Shown in pieces: positions 16,347 through 25,151 of a stretch of 31,943 nucleotides of DNA (positions within the stretch are counted from its first letter, which is position 1; each line of letters starts with the position of its first letter). Made by a program: the position numbers and the translations under genes. Source of the stretch: an uncultured Collinsella sp. (GTDB taxonomy: Bacteria; Actinomycetota; Coriobacteriia; Coriobacteriales; Coriobacteriaceae); the NCBI GenBank assembly GCA_900764415.1, contig CAAFOA010000223.1, positions 1 to 31,943 of the forward strand, given 5' to 3'. The notes beneath the pieces were generated by a model. That model ran no database searches. It saw only the letters and a list, made by a program, of their open reading frames with translations, and was not told where the DNA came from.

Positions 16347-19151
16347 GTGAGAGCTGCCACTGTCCTTCGTTCAGTTATATATCGCGCCCTGGCCGTTGTG
16401 CTTGCCGCGCTTGTCGTGCTGAGTTCTATCGCGCCTGTCCAGGCTTTTGCCGATGACTCTAGTCAGCCAGTCAAGACGGTCCGCGTTGGTTGGCTCGTCA
16501 ACAGCGAAGGCTTCCAGAACGGCACCCCCGGGGAGCGTCTTTCGGGATGGGGCTACGAGTACCTCCAGACCCTGTCGTACTACACGCCCGGCTGGCGGTA
16601 CGAATACGTCTCTGGCACCTTCACCGAGCTTATGGACATGCTCGAGGCAGGCGAAATCGACCTCATGCCCAACATCTCCTACTCCGAGGAACGCGCCCAA
16701 AAGCTGCTCTTTTCCTCGAACCCCGAGGGCACCGAGCGCTACTACATCTACGCCAAGCCCGATCGCGACGATCTGGCCAAGGGCGACCCCCAAGCGCTCC
16801 AAGGCCTTACCATCGGCTACAACCCCGACGTTATGCAAACCTTCGTTGGCCAGCAGTGGCTCGCCAACGAAGGCATTACCTGCACCTATAAAGAAATCGA
16901 CACTGGCGGCGCCCTCTTTGGCGCGCTCACAAACGGCGAGGTCGACGCCATCATCATGAACGACACGCTCTCGTCGCCCGATGCGTCACCCATGTTCTAC
17001 GTTGGTTCGAGCGACTACTACTTTGCCGTCCCCAAAAGCCGCCCCGACCTAAGGGACGACATCAATGCCGCCATGTCGGCAATCGCCCGCGTCAACCCAC
17101 GCTATATCGACGAAGTCAAATCTAACTACTCGGCCCAAAACAGCGGTTCATCATCGCTCAACGGCCCCGAACGTTCCTGGCTCGAAGCAAATGACAACAC
17201 CATCACGCTCGGCTACATTACGGGCAAACTCCCCTACTGCAACGAAGACGAAGACAGCAAAATGGAAGGTTCGCTCGCATCGCTTGCGACGACGTTGCAC
17301 GATAAATTTGGCATTACGGTCAAAACCGTCGCCTTTGATAGCTACAAGATGATGTCAAAGGCCCTGTCAAAGGGAAGCATCGACGTTGCGCTGCCGGTAT
17401 ACCGAGATTACTGGTTTGCCGAGCAATCTGGCGTTGTGCAGTCGGTATCGTTGGGAACCGTGTCCCTCACCGCCATCCACACCGGCGGCAACCTGAACAA
17501 AGACCTTCAGAACATCGCCTGTACCAAATCATCGTTTATCAACCAAAATGTACTTGAAAGTCTGTTCCCCACAGCGACCGTGACCGAATACCAATCCGCC
17601 GATGAAGCGTTCGACGCCCTCAGGAAGGGAACGGCACACTGCATCGTTGCTCCCAGTTCACGTGTAAAAACCATCGGCGACCGTTATGATCTCGAAGGCT
17701 ACGAGACGACCGAGCTCCCTGACACCTGTGAGCTCTCGTGCTGGATTTCGCGCGGAAAACCCGAGCTGTTGGGAATCATCAACAAGGGCATCATCAATGC
17801 CGGAGAATCGCTCTCCGCAAGCAATTACTCCTCCACGTCGTACACGGCCCAGGAATCCAACACGCTTCAATTCCTTTATCGCAACCGTGCCGCCGTTGCA
17901 GCTGCCCTCATCGGTATGTTGTCGGTCGGCATCGTCCTGCTCATCTGGGCACTCGTGCGCGCTCGAACCGAGCGCAAAAAAGCCGATGCTGCCAACGCCG
18001 CTAAGACGGCATTCCTCACGCGCATGAGCCACGACATCCGTACGCCGCTCAACGGTATCCTGGGCCTTATCGAGATCGAGGAATTGAAGGAAGGCGATAT
18101 CCAGGTCGCCCGCGAGAGCCGTGCCAAGGCGCGCGTTGCCGCCAATCACCTGCTCTCGCTGATCAACGACATCCTCGAGATGGGCAAAATCGAAGACCGC
18201 AAGCTAACACTGGAGCATACGCCTTTTAACCTCAAAGAGCTCTGTGACGATACACTGGTGCTGTGCAAGCTCCGCGCGTCCAGTAACGGCATCACAATGC
18301 AGGACAATAGTCTGCCGTACGCCGCGGGGCCATACATGATCGGCAGTCCCACCCATATCCGACAGATCATGATCAACCTGTTAGACAACAGCATTAAGTA
18401 CAACAAGCACGGCGGCTCCGTCACCTTTAGCTCAAAGACCAAGCCACTCGATAACGGGCGCGCGCTCTTTTGCTTTAGCGTTTCGGATACCGGCATTGGT
18501 ATGACTCCCAAGTTTTTAAAGCATATCTATGAGCCGTTTGCCCAAGAAGGTGACGATGCGCGCAGTAAGTTTCAAGGAACCGGCATGGGCATGCCAATCG
18601 TCAAGTCGCTTATTGAACTGATGGGCGGCACGATTGAGATTTCGAGTGAGGTTGGCGTGGGGAGTACGTTCAACGTCCAGATTCCGCTCGATATCGACAA
18701 AGACCCTCAGGCAAGAGAACGCGCGGACGAGCAAGCAGACAGCTGCTCGCTTGCCGGCATGAACGTTCTTTTGGCAGAAGATAACGAGCTCAATGCCGAG
18801 ATTGCCCAGGCGCTGCTCGAAAGCGAAGGCATTGTCGTAACTCGCGCCGCCGATGGCAACGAAGCGGTCGACCTATACGTTGGCCGTCCCGCCGGCAGCT
18901 TCGATGCGATCCTGATGGACATTATGATGCCGGACATGGACGGTTACGAGGCGACCCGCGCGATTCGTCTGAGCGAGAAGGTCGATGCAGCCGATATCCC
19001 CATCATCGCGCTCACCGCCAATGCCTTTGCCGAGGACGCCAAGGCGGCACACGAAGCCGGCATGAACGCCCATCTGTCCAAACCGCTCGACTTTAACAAG
19101 CTCAAAAACATACTCGCCCGCATCAAGAAAAACGGAGCTGTTTCGCTATAG
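16347..19151 (+). CDS. Hybrid sensor histidine kinase with two fused solute-binding domains
   Basis: A 934-residue membrane kinase. In order: signal/anchor helix (about 10-35), two type-3 periplasmic solute-binding domains (about 43-260 and 283-495), membrane helix (515-538), HisKA with phospho-acceptor His562 (SHDIRTPLNG), HATPase with N-box DNSIKYN, G1 DTGIGM and G2 GTGMGMP, and a C-terminal receiver with phospho-acceptor Asp858 (MDIMMPDMDG). The tandem Venus-flytrap layout resembles BvgS/EvgS, but there is no PAS and no HPt domain. The likely ligand class is amino acids or similar small molecules (inferred). The start is GTG at 16347, 6 bases after AGGA; a TTG two codons earlier has no spacing for an SD. 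No output regulator is adjacent. Confidence 0.92.
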   Translation: MRAATVLRSVIYRALAVVLAALVVLSSIAPVQAFADDSSQPVKTVRVGWLVNSEGFQNGTPGERLSGWGYEYLQTLSYYTPGWRYEYVSGTFTELMDMLEAGEIDLMPNISYSEERAQKLLFSSNPEGTERYYIYAKPDRDDLAKGDPQALQGLTIGYNPDVMQTFVGQQWLANEGITCTYKEIDTGGALFGALTNGEVDAIIMNDTLSSPDASPMFYVGSSDYYFAVPKSRPDLRDDINAAMSAIARVNPRYIDEVKSNYSAQNSGSSSLNGPERSWLEANDNTITLGYITGKLPYCNEDEDSKMEGSLASLATTLHDKFGITVKTVAFDSYKMMSKALSKGSIDVALPVYRDYWFAEQSGVVQSVSLGTVSLTAIHTGGNLNKDLQNIACTKSSFINQNVLESLFPTATVTEYQSADEAFDALRKGTAHCIVAPSSRVKTIGDRYDLEGYETTELPDTCELSCWISRGKPELLGIINKGIINAGESLSASNYSSTSYTAQESNTLQFLYRNRAAVAAALIGMLSVGIVLLIWALVRARTERKKADAANAAKTAFLTRMSHDIRTPLNGILGLIEIEELKEGDIQVARESRAKARVAANHLLSLINDILEMGKIEDRKLTLEHTPFNLKELCDDTLVLCKLRASSNGITMQDNSLPYAAGPYMIGSPTHIRQIMINLLDNSIKYNKHGGSVTFSSKTKPLDNGRALFCFSVSDTGIGMTPKFLKHIYEPFAQEGDDARSKFQGTGMGMPIVKSLIELMGGTIEISSEVGVGSTFNVQIPLDIDKDPQARERADEQADSCSLAGMNVLLAEDNELNAEIAQALLESEGIVVTRAADGNEAVDLYVGRPAGSFDAILMDIMMPDMDGYEATRAIRLSEKVDAADIPIIALTANAFAEDAKAAHEAGMNAHLSKPLDFNKLKNILARIKKNGAVSL

Positions 19152-19192
19152 TTTGTGCTCAACAACCATACGCAGTAGAAAGGACGCCAACG

Positions 19193-19672
19193 ATGTTTAG
19201 GCCCTTACGTCGAAAGAAACGCGCCATCACCGACGAGGAAGCGCGCGAACTGCTCGCTACCTGCAAGCGCGGCGTCTTTGCCGTCAACGGCGACGATGGC
19301 TACCCGTACGCCATTCCCGTCAACTACTTCTTTGACGCCGAGCACGACAAGATTTATTTCCATGGCGCCAAGGCCGGCCACAAGGTCGACGCACTCAAGC
19401 GCGATGACAAGGTCTGCTTTACCGTTTACGGCAACGAGTGGTACAAGGACGGTGACTGGGCTCCCTACGTTATAAGTACCGTGGTCTTTGGCCGCTGTCG
19501 CCTGGCGAATGACACCCCCGCGTTTATCGAGGATAAAGTCCGCCAGCTCGCGCTTAAGTACTACCCTTCTGCCGAGGAGGTCGAAGAGGAAATCGCCAAG
19601 GACATTAAGGGCGTCCAGCTCTACGAGATTACGATTGAGCATCTCTGCGGCAAGCAGATTCAAGAAAAGTAA
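19193..19672 (+). CDS. Pyridoxamine 5'-phosphate oxidase-like FMN-binding protein
   Basis: A 159-residue protein of the PNPOx-like split-barrel family, close to the NimA/nitroreductase-resistance type (family-level inference). Residues 12-60 carry the typical ITDEEARELLATCKRGVFAV and YAIPVNYFFD strands, and the IYFHGAKAGHKVDAL segment contributes to flavin binding. The redox substrate is unknown. AAAGGA lies 8 bases upstream of the ATG. It starts 41 bases after the hybrid kinase stop on the same strand, so co-transcription is plausible but nothing proves a functional link. Confidence 0.88.
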   Translation: MFRPLRRKKRAITDEEARELLATCKRGVFAVNGDDGYPYAIPVNYFFDAEHDKIYFHGAKAGHKVDALKRDDKVCFTVYGNEWYKDGDWAPYVISTVVFGRCRLANDTPAFIEDKVRQLALKYYPSAEEVEEEIAKDIKGVQLYEITIEHLCGKQIQEK

Positions 19673-19700
19673 GCTCCAAAAGCAGGCCTCATCAATAACA

Positions 19701-19740
19701 ATATGGCCTGGTTCCAACCCACCTTGGAACCAGGCCATAT
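19701..19740. terminator. Perfect 17-bp hairpin between convergent genes
   Basis: The arms 19701-19717 and 19724-19740 are exact reverse complements (ATATGGCCTGGTTCCAA and its complement) around a 6-base loop. It lies between the PNPOx-like gene and the convergent second hybrid kinase and would end both transcripts. It ends two bases before the kinase stop codon. No long T-tract. Confidence 0.85.
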
Positions 19741-19742
19741 GC

Positions 19743-21935
19743 TTATGAAGCGTCGGCGGCTATGTGCGCAAGCGCCTCAACGAGCTCCTGCGAGCTCACG
19801 GGTTTACTCAGGTGCGCATCCATGCCCGCCTCACGCGAAAGCCTGCGGTCGTCGGCAAAGGCGTTGGCACTCACGGCGATAATCGGCGTGGTCGCGGCAT
19901 CCTCGCGATCGAGTGCTCGAATTCGACGCGTGGCCTCAAGGCCATCGATACCGGGCATCATGATGTCCATCAACACCACGTCGTACTCGTGCGGTGCGCT
20001 CGCGGCAAACGCCTCAACGGCAGACTCGCCATCCTTAGCATGCGTCACGACGGCACCGGCACGGTTGAGCGTAAACTGCGCGATCTCGGCATTCAGATCG
20101 TTATCCTCTACGAGCAAAACGCGCAAGCCCTGGAGCGCATCGCCATCACCCGCATCCACGCGAACTGCCTGAGGAATCTCGGAGCGCTTGCATTTCTCGA
20201 ACGGCAGGCGGATGGTAAACGTCGTCCCCTGCCCCAAGACGCTCGTAAAGCTCATGGTTCCGCCCATAAGCTCGACCAGCTGTTTTGCGATAGGCGCGCC
20301 CAGGCCAGTTCCCGACGAAGCGCCTTCCACCTGCTGCTTCTCGCGGCAAAACGGCTCGTAGAGGTGCTGTTGGAACTCCTCGCTCATGCCAATACCGTTG
20401 TCGGCGATCGTGTATTCATAGACAGGGACGCCATCTACAGGCTCCACCTCGCGGCACACCAGGCGAACATAGCCGCCCTGGCGGTTGTACTTGACGGCAT
20501 TGCCGGCAATATTGAGCAACAAGCGCTTGAGGTGCGTCACGCTCACCCGTGCATAGGGATGATCAAGCGTCTGCTGGTCGCAGATAATTGTCACCAGACG
20601 CTCCTCGGCCTGGCGCTCCAGAATATCACGCACTTCACAGTTGAGTGCCACCAAATTTGTGGGTACGAGGTTCAGGTCGACCTGCCCGCTCTCCAGGCGA
20701 CTCATATCGAGCGCCTCGTTGGCAAGGTCGAGCAGCAGTCCCGATGCCGTCCAGATCTTTGAGCGGCACTCGGTCTGCTTTTGCAGATCGTCCGCATTGG
20801 CATCGCCAACCTCGACCATGCCGCGAATGCCGTTGATAGGCGTGCGCAGATCGTGGCTCATGCGACGCAAAAACTCCGTCTTTGCCGAGTTGGCGGACGA
20901 GGCCTCGCGCGCCGCCTTTGCCAGCTTGTCGCCATAGTCGCGCTCCTGCAGCAACAGGTCGGTCATGCGCTGGCGCTCGGCACGGCGACGCATCATCACA
21001 ACGGCGGCTATTGCACCGCCGTAGAGCACCAGCACGCAGGCGACAACGGCGGCGACGATCTCGAAGTAATGCCGCGCCGAGGCATAGGTGTACACATAGA
21101 ATTTGTGCGCTTTTCCAAATGTGCCCAAATACCACTCGCCGTCGGCGTTAATCAATTTGACCTTACCGGCCAGGCATCGATCCTTAATACCGTCGACAAT
21201 GAAGACATCCGTCACAGGCAGATCGAATACGCCCAATATGGTGGGTTCAACGGCATTGGTCGCAACGACCTTGCCGTCGCTTTCGATCACGATATTGCCG
21301 CTATCGATGGTTTCGTAGCCTTCGAGCAGGCTCTGCAGTTTGAGCGTATTACTCGCGACCGCCTTCGCGCCCTGATGCCTTACCGCGATAACGACGCCCT
21401 CGCCATCCCACCGAGACACGCAGCCAATGTCTGCGACCGAATCATCCGCAAGCGTGATGCGGGCGGTATAGGACTTAAGCGGATGAGTTGCCACCTCCAG
21501 CACGGGTGATTCTTTGAGATACGTAGTGAGCGACTCGTAGCCCACGCCATCGGTCGAGGACTCGGACACCAAATTGCCCGATGCGTCCGTCACGATCAGT
21601 GCGCTCACGTTGAACTGGTCGGCATATTGCTCCAGTGTGGCGTTATCCACCGAACCGTCGCGCTCCATATCGCGCGCTGCCTCTCCGGCGATCTCCATAA
21701 CGCGTATCAGGTTTTTGGTTGTATAGGCGCTATTGAATGCATCGTAGGAAAGGCTCTGCGTCGCCACGTAATCGACAACGTCGGCAAAGCGCTGCTCGGC
21801 TTGGGCCGTCATGTAACCGTAGCTCATCATGCCGGCAGCAACCGAGAGCACTATCCCCAGCAGAGCGACAAGGAGCCATGCCCCTGCCGAACGATTGCCC
21901 CGCTCCTGAGCGGCGTGGTCAGGCGCATCGATCAT
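19743..21935 (-). CDS. Hybrid sensor histidine kinase with Cache-like extracytoplasmic domain
   Basis: A 730-residue membrane kinase: membrane helix (about 19-42), extracytoplasmic region (43-290) with dCache-like features, second membrane helix (291-315), coiled segment, HisKA with His361 (SHDLRTPING), HATPase with N-box NAVKYN (about 479), G1 DNGIGM (512-517) and G2 GTGLGAP, and a receiver with Asp657 (MDIMMPGIDG). Its kinase and receiver modules closely resemble those of the facing kinase at 16347, suggesting a duplicated core with different sensor inputs. The ATG overlaps the stop of the upstream lipoprotein gene (ATGA), and GGAGG lies 7 bases before it. No HPt or output regulator nearby. 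Confidence 0.92.
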   Translation of the reverse strand: MIDAPDHAAQERGNRSAGAWLLVALLGIVLSVAAGMMSYGYMTAQAEQRFADVVDYVATQSLSYDAFNSAYTTKNLIRVMEIAGEAARDMERDGSVDNATLEQYADQFNVSALIVTDASGNLVSESSTDGVGYESLTTYLKESPVLEVATHPLKSYTARITLADDSVADIGCVSRWDGEGVVIAVRHQGAKAVASNTLKLQSLLEGYETIDSGNIVIESDGKVVATNAVEPTILGVFDLPVTDVFIVDGIKDRCLAGKVKLINADGEWYLGTFGKAHKFYVYTYASARHYFEIVAAVVACVLVLYGGAIAAVVMMRRRAERQRMTDLLLQERDYGDKLAKAAREASSANSAKTEFLRRMSHDLRTPINGIRGMVEVGDANADDLQKQTECRSKIWTASGLLLDLANEALDMSRLESGQVDLNLVPTNLVALNCEVRDILERQAEERLVTIICDQQTLDHPYARVSVTHLKRLLLNIAGNAVKYNRQGGYVRLVCREVEPVDGVPVYEYTIADNGIGMSEEFQQHLYEPFCREKQQVEGASSGTGLGAPIAKQLVELMGGTMSFTSVLGQGTTFTIRLPFEKCKRSEIPQAVRVDAGDGDALQGLRVLLVEDNDLNAEIAQFTLNRAGAVVTHAKDGESAVEAFAASAPHEYDVVLMDIMMPGIDGLEATRRIRALDREDAATTPIIAVSANAFADDRRLSREAGMDAHLSKPVSSQELVEALAHIAADAS

Positions 21936-22801
21936 GACAGACCCTCCACATTCAAAAATGGCGAAGGGTCATCGAAGTACTTTGACACCAGACGTTCCAT
22001 GGTGCCATCGGCAAGCATTTCTTGATAGGCATGAGCGAGCTTAACGTCGATGCCGCGCGTATCGTTGATATCGAAAGCGGTGCCCAAACCGACCTCTAGC
22101 AGCGGCTCATCCAGAATACGATACGTCACACCATAGTCCTTTTCGTAGGTGAGCAACAAGGACTCATGCGCGGCGATGGCATCGACCAGGCCCTCGGCGA
22201 GCGCGGGGTTCAGGCATGAACGGTCCGAAAAGCAGTAGAGTTCCTTGATCTGCGGAACGTTTTCATTTGTGCGATTGAGCAAAATGCCCTCGGGCTTGGT
22301 GGTGGACTGAACCGCCACGATCTTATCCTCAAGATCGGCAAGCGTGTAGATATCGCTCTGGGGATCGACCGCGACCACCTGGCGGCTCGCAAGGTACGGG
22401 CCGGCCCAACGATACTCGTTTTCGCGACCCGTCATGCTAAAGCTACCCATGACGCAATCGAGTTCGCCGCTCGCCAGCAGCTCTTTCTTCTTTTCCCAGT
22501 CGATCAGCTGGTATTTTGGCTTGTAACCAATGCGGGCCAAAGCCTCGGTCAATATCTCGACATCCAGGCCAACAATATCGCCGTACTCGTCGGTATACAC
22601 AAACGGTGGATAGAGGTCGCTTCCGACGTTGAGCGTCTTAAGGTCGTCGTCCTTTACCTGCGTGGCGTCCGGGCCTTTTGATGCAGACACCGAGGCTCTG
22701 CCATTCGACCCGGAGCAGCCGGCTATCGCTACGACAAAGGCACTCGCCACTGCAAGCGCGACAAACAACGATATGGACACCGAGCGGCGAGGTCTTTTCA
22801 T
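21932..22801 (-). CDS. Type-3 solute-binding lipoprotein coupled to a hybrid kinase
   Basis: A 289-residue amino-acid-type (SBP_bac_3) periplasmic-binding protein. It has a basic start, a hydrophobic signal helix (9-28) and a lipobox ending in Cys29 (AIAGC), so it should be anchored to the outer face of the membrane. The ligand-binding core starts at about residue 53 (LKTLNVGSDLYPPFVY), with the GLDVEILTEAL helix typical of the family. No permease or ATPase gene is adjacent; instead its stop overlaps the start of a hybrid kinase. That points to a sensory rather than transport role. GGAG lies 4 bases before the ATG. A TATTAT -10 candidate is at 22844-22849 (minus strand). Confidence 0.9.
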   Translation of the reverse strand: MKRPRRSVSISLFVALAVASAFVVAIAGCSGSNGRASVSASKGPDATQVKDDDLKTLNVGSDLYPPFVYTDEYGDIVGLDVEILTEALARIGYKPKYQLIDWEKKKELLASGELDCVMGSFSMTGRENEYRWAGPYLASRQVVAVDPQSDIYTLADLEDKIVAVQSTTKPEGILLNRTNENVPQIKELYCFSDRSCLNPALAEGLVDAIAAHESLLLTYEKDYGVTYRILDEPLLEVGLGTAFDINDTRGIDVKLAHAYQEMLADGTMERLVSKYFDDPSPFLNVEGLS

Positions 22802-22894
22802 CGAGCTCCAGAAGATCCTGTTTACAGACTGAAATGGCTAAAGATAATACCAAACGAAACCACTCGAGCGTCCAATGGTTACAGACGTTTTACC

Positions 22895-22934
22895 ATGCGG
22901 GGCCTTCCAGCCGACTTGGCAGAAGGCCCCGCAT
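22895..22934 (-). terminator. 12-bp hairpin after the C-S lyase gene
   Basis: ATGCGGGGCCTT (22895-22906) pairs exactly with AAGGCCCCGCAT (22923-22934). It lies just past the stop of the minus-strand C-S lyase and upstream of the lipoprotein/kinase operon, so it probably separates the two transcripts. No U-tract. Confidence 0.7.
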
Positions 22935-22945
22935 TCAGTGCACAC

Positions 22946-24160
22946 TTACCGCGTATTAAAAACGTAGCGGTCCAGGCGGTCGCACGCTTCCCTTACGCGC
23001 GAAGGCGGCAGCGCCAGATTCACGCGAATGTGGCAGGGTCCGTGGAACGGACGGCCGTCCTGATACCCCACGCCCACGCGCGCCCCCTCGTCGAGCAGCC
23101 ACTGAATATCGCGGCCATGCTCGCGGCACCACTCGGTGCAGTCCAGAAACACCATGTACGTGCCCTGCGGACGTGAAAACGCGACGCCCTTCCAGTGTTT
23201 TTCTGCATACGTGCAGAAGTACTCGATATTACCGGCAAGCACCTGGTTGAGCTCGTCCACCCACTCGTAGCCTTGCGGCTGGTAGGCACCGATAAGCGCG
23301 TGCATCGAGAGGACATTCATCTCGTTGTAGTGAGTCTTGTTGGACACGGCGCACACGCGGTCGCGCAGCGTCTCGTTGTAGATGATGTGGTAGCTGCCGA
23401 CCAGACCCGCCAGGTTAAACGTCTTGCTGGGCGCGTAGAGGGCAACCGTGCGCATACGAGCATCCTCGCTCACCGACTGCGTCGGGATGTGCTTGTGCCC
23501 CGGCAGGATGATATCGGACCAAATCTCGTCCGAGATCACCACGCAATCGTGCTGGTGATAGATGTCCATGGCGCGCTCGATCTCGTCACGCTCCCATACG
23601 CGGCCGCAGGGATTGTGCGGCGAGCAGAACACTGCGGCATGAATGTGGTTTTGGGCGAGCTTGCACTCCATGTCCTCAAAGTCCATGCGCCACACGCCTT
23701 GGTCGTCGAGCTTAAGCGGGCTGTGGACAATGCGATAGCCCGCGGCTTCGATAGACTTGGTAAAACCAATGTAGGTGGGGCTATGGACCAGCACCGCATC
23801 GCCCGGCTGGACATACGCGCGCAGCGTCGACACGACACCGCCCAGCACGCCGTTTTCGTAGCCGATATGCTCAGGCGCCAGGCCCTCGACGCCATTACGG
23901 CGGCTCTGCCATTCGATGATGCGGTCGAAATACTCGGGGCGCGGATTGAAATAGCCAAACATGGGGTGCTGGGCACGCTGAATGATGTGTTCCTGGACCG
24001 TGGGCACCGTGGCAAAATTCATGTCGGCCACCCACATGGGAATGCGGTCGAAGCCCTCGTCGGGTGCGTTCGGAGCCATACCGGGGATCTCGCCCCAGGA
24101 GTCAACGGCGATGGAATCCATGCCGTGGCGGTCGATAAGCGAGCTAAAGTCGTATTTCAT
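22946..24160 (-). CDS. PatB/MalY-family PLP-dependent C-S lyase (cystathionine beta-lyase type)
   Basis: A 404-residue fold-type I PLP enzyme of the MalY/PatB subgroup, which cleaves cystathionine or other cysteine S-conjugates to a thiol, pyruvate and ammonia. It shows the N-terminal PMWVADMNF (residues 41-49), the NPCGR substrate/PLP segment (183-187), SDEIWSDI with the pyridine-binding Asp (210-217), and the PLP lysine Lys246 in APSKTFN. Length is usual for the family. GGAG lies 6 bases before the ATG. It is monocistronic. Whether it works in methionine synthesis, thiol detoxification or H2S release is not shown by sequence. Confidence 0.92.
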   Translation of the reverse strand: MKYDFSSLIDRHGMDSIAVDSWGEIPGMAPNAPDEGFDRIPMWVADMNFATVPTVQEHIIQRAQHPMFGYFNPRPEYFDRIIEWQSRRNGVEGLAPEHIGYENGVLGGVVSTLRAYVQPGDAVLVHSPTYIGFTKSIEAAGYRIVHSPLKLDDQGVWRMDFEDMECKLAQNHIHAAVFCSPHNPCGRVWERDEIERAMDIYHQHDCVVISDEIWSDIILPGHKHIPTQSVSEDARMRTVALYAPSKTFNLAGLVGSYHIIYNETLRDRVCAVSNKTHYNEMNVLSMHALIGAYQPQGYEWVDELNQVLAGNIEYFCTYAEKHWKGVAFSRPQGTYMVFLDCTEWCREHGRDIQWLLDEGARVGVGYQDGRPFHGPCHIRVNLALPPSRVREACDRLDRYVFNTR

Positions 24161-24272
24161 GCTGAACTCCCGTGCAAAGTGGATTGTTTTGGTAGGCGTT
24201 ATTGTCCACCAGCGTGGGCGGTTTTGGCATGGGGTTTGGCGCTTAATTTGACGGGTGCGGACGAATGGCTGG

Positions 24273-25010
24273 TTAGTCTTGCGCGTCGTTGACGGCGACC
24301 ACGGTTAGCTGGGTTTTATCGACCGTAAAAGATATGTCGAGCCCAGCAAAGGCCAGGTGATAGACGCGGTTTGGCTCGTGCTTGCTGCCCGCGCGGCGCG
24401 GATCTTGGCGAAGAACCTCGACCAGACCGGGGAGCTTTGCAGGCGGGACCATGTCTTGAAGAGCTTGCGGGAACTCAACATCGAGCTCTTGCCACGGAGC
24501 CTCCTCAATCCAGCCGCCGGTCGCATCCGGGTGGCAGTCCGCAAACGGGATGTAGGGCTTGATATCGTAGATGGGCGTGCCGTCACGCAGGTCGGCCCCC
24601 AGCACATGAATGATGGGGCCATCGTCGGTGAGCTCGACACGATCGAGCTTGACGCAGGTGAGACCGATGGGGTTAGGGCGAAACGGACTGCGTGTGGCAA
24701 ACACGCCCACGCGCTCGGCTCCACCCAGACGCGGCGGGCGCACGGTTTTCGACCATTTTGCGTTGGTGCCGGACCTGTCCTGCGTTTTGGCATCGGCGGC
24801 TATGTCCTTAGCCGTGCCGCCGGGCGTGCCGTTTTCGAAGCGCCAGAGCAGCCATAAGTGAGAGAAGGAATCCAGACCCTCAACTGCTGCGTTGGAGGCA
24901 AATTCCGGTTCAAAGACGATGCGCCCCTGCAGATGGGGCGCCAAAAAGCTGTTGCGCGGAATGCCAAACTTCTGCGGCAGGTCGGTATGTATGCGTGCAA
25001 TAGGTTCCAT
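24273..25010 (-). CDS. trmO: tRNA (N6-threonylcarbamoyladenosine37-N6)-methyltransferase TrmO
   Basis: A 245-residue protein of the TsaA/TrmO family, which adds a methyl group to t6A37 of certain tRNAs. Hallmarks are FSHLWLLWRF (49-58), RSPFRPNPIGLT (107-118) and DLRDGTPIYDIKPY (140-153). The start is uncertain: ATGs at 25010 and 25019 both lack an SD. A TACAAT (minus strand, 25018-25023) ends 7 bases before the 25010 ATG, so a leaderless mRNA starting at that codon is possible. The frame stays open far upstream, but that part overlaps the HTH regulator gene on the other strand and is not real coding sequence. Confidence 0.9.
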   Translation of the reverse strand: MEPIARIHTDLPQKFGIPRNSFLAPHLQGRIVFEPEFASNAAVEGLDSFSHLWLLWRFENGTPGGTAKDIAADAKTQDRSGTNAKWSKTVRPPRLGGAERVGVFATRSPFRPNPIGLTCVKLDRVELTDDGPIIHVLGADLRDGTPIYDIKPYIPFADCHPDATGGWIEEAPWQELDVEFPQALQDMVPPAKLPGLVEVLRQDPRRAGSKHEPNRVYHLAFAGLDISFTVDKTQLTVVAVNDAQD

Positions 25011-25151
25011 GCCGGTCATTGTACGGCATTGGGGCGTGGGGCGCAGCGCGCAATTCTTCGCCGCGGTCTCCCGTCGTGCAACCAACGGTTGCTTGGAAGG
25101 GCGCCTGCCGCCGCGTATGCTTAAGCCATCAACCAGCAGAAAGGAGCCGCT

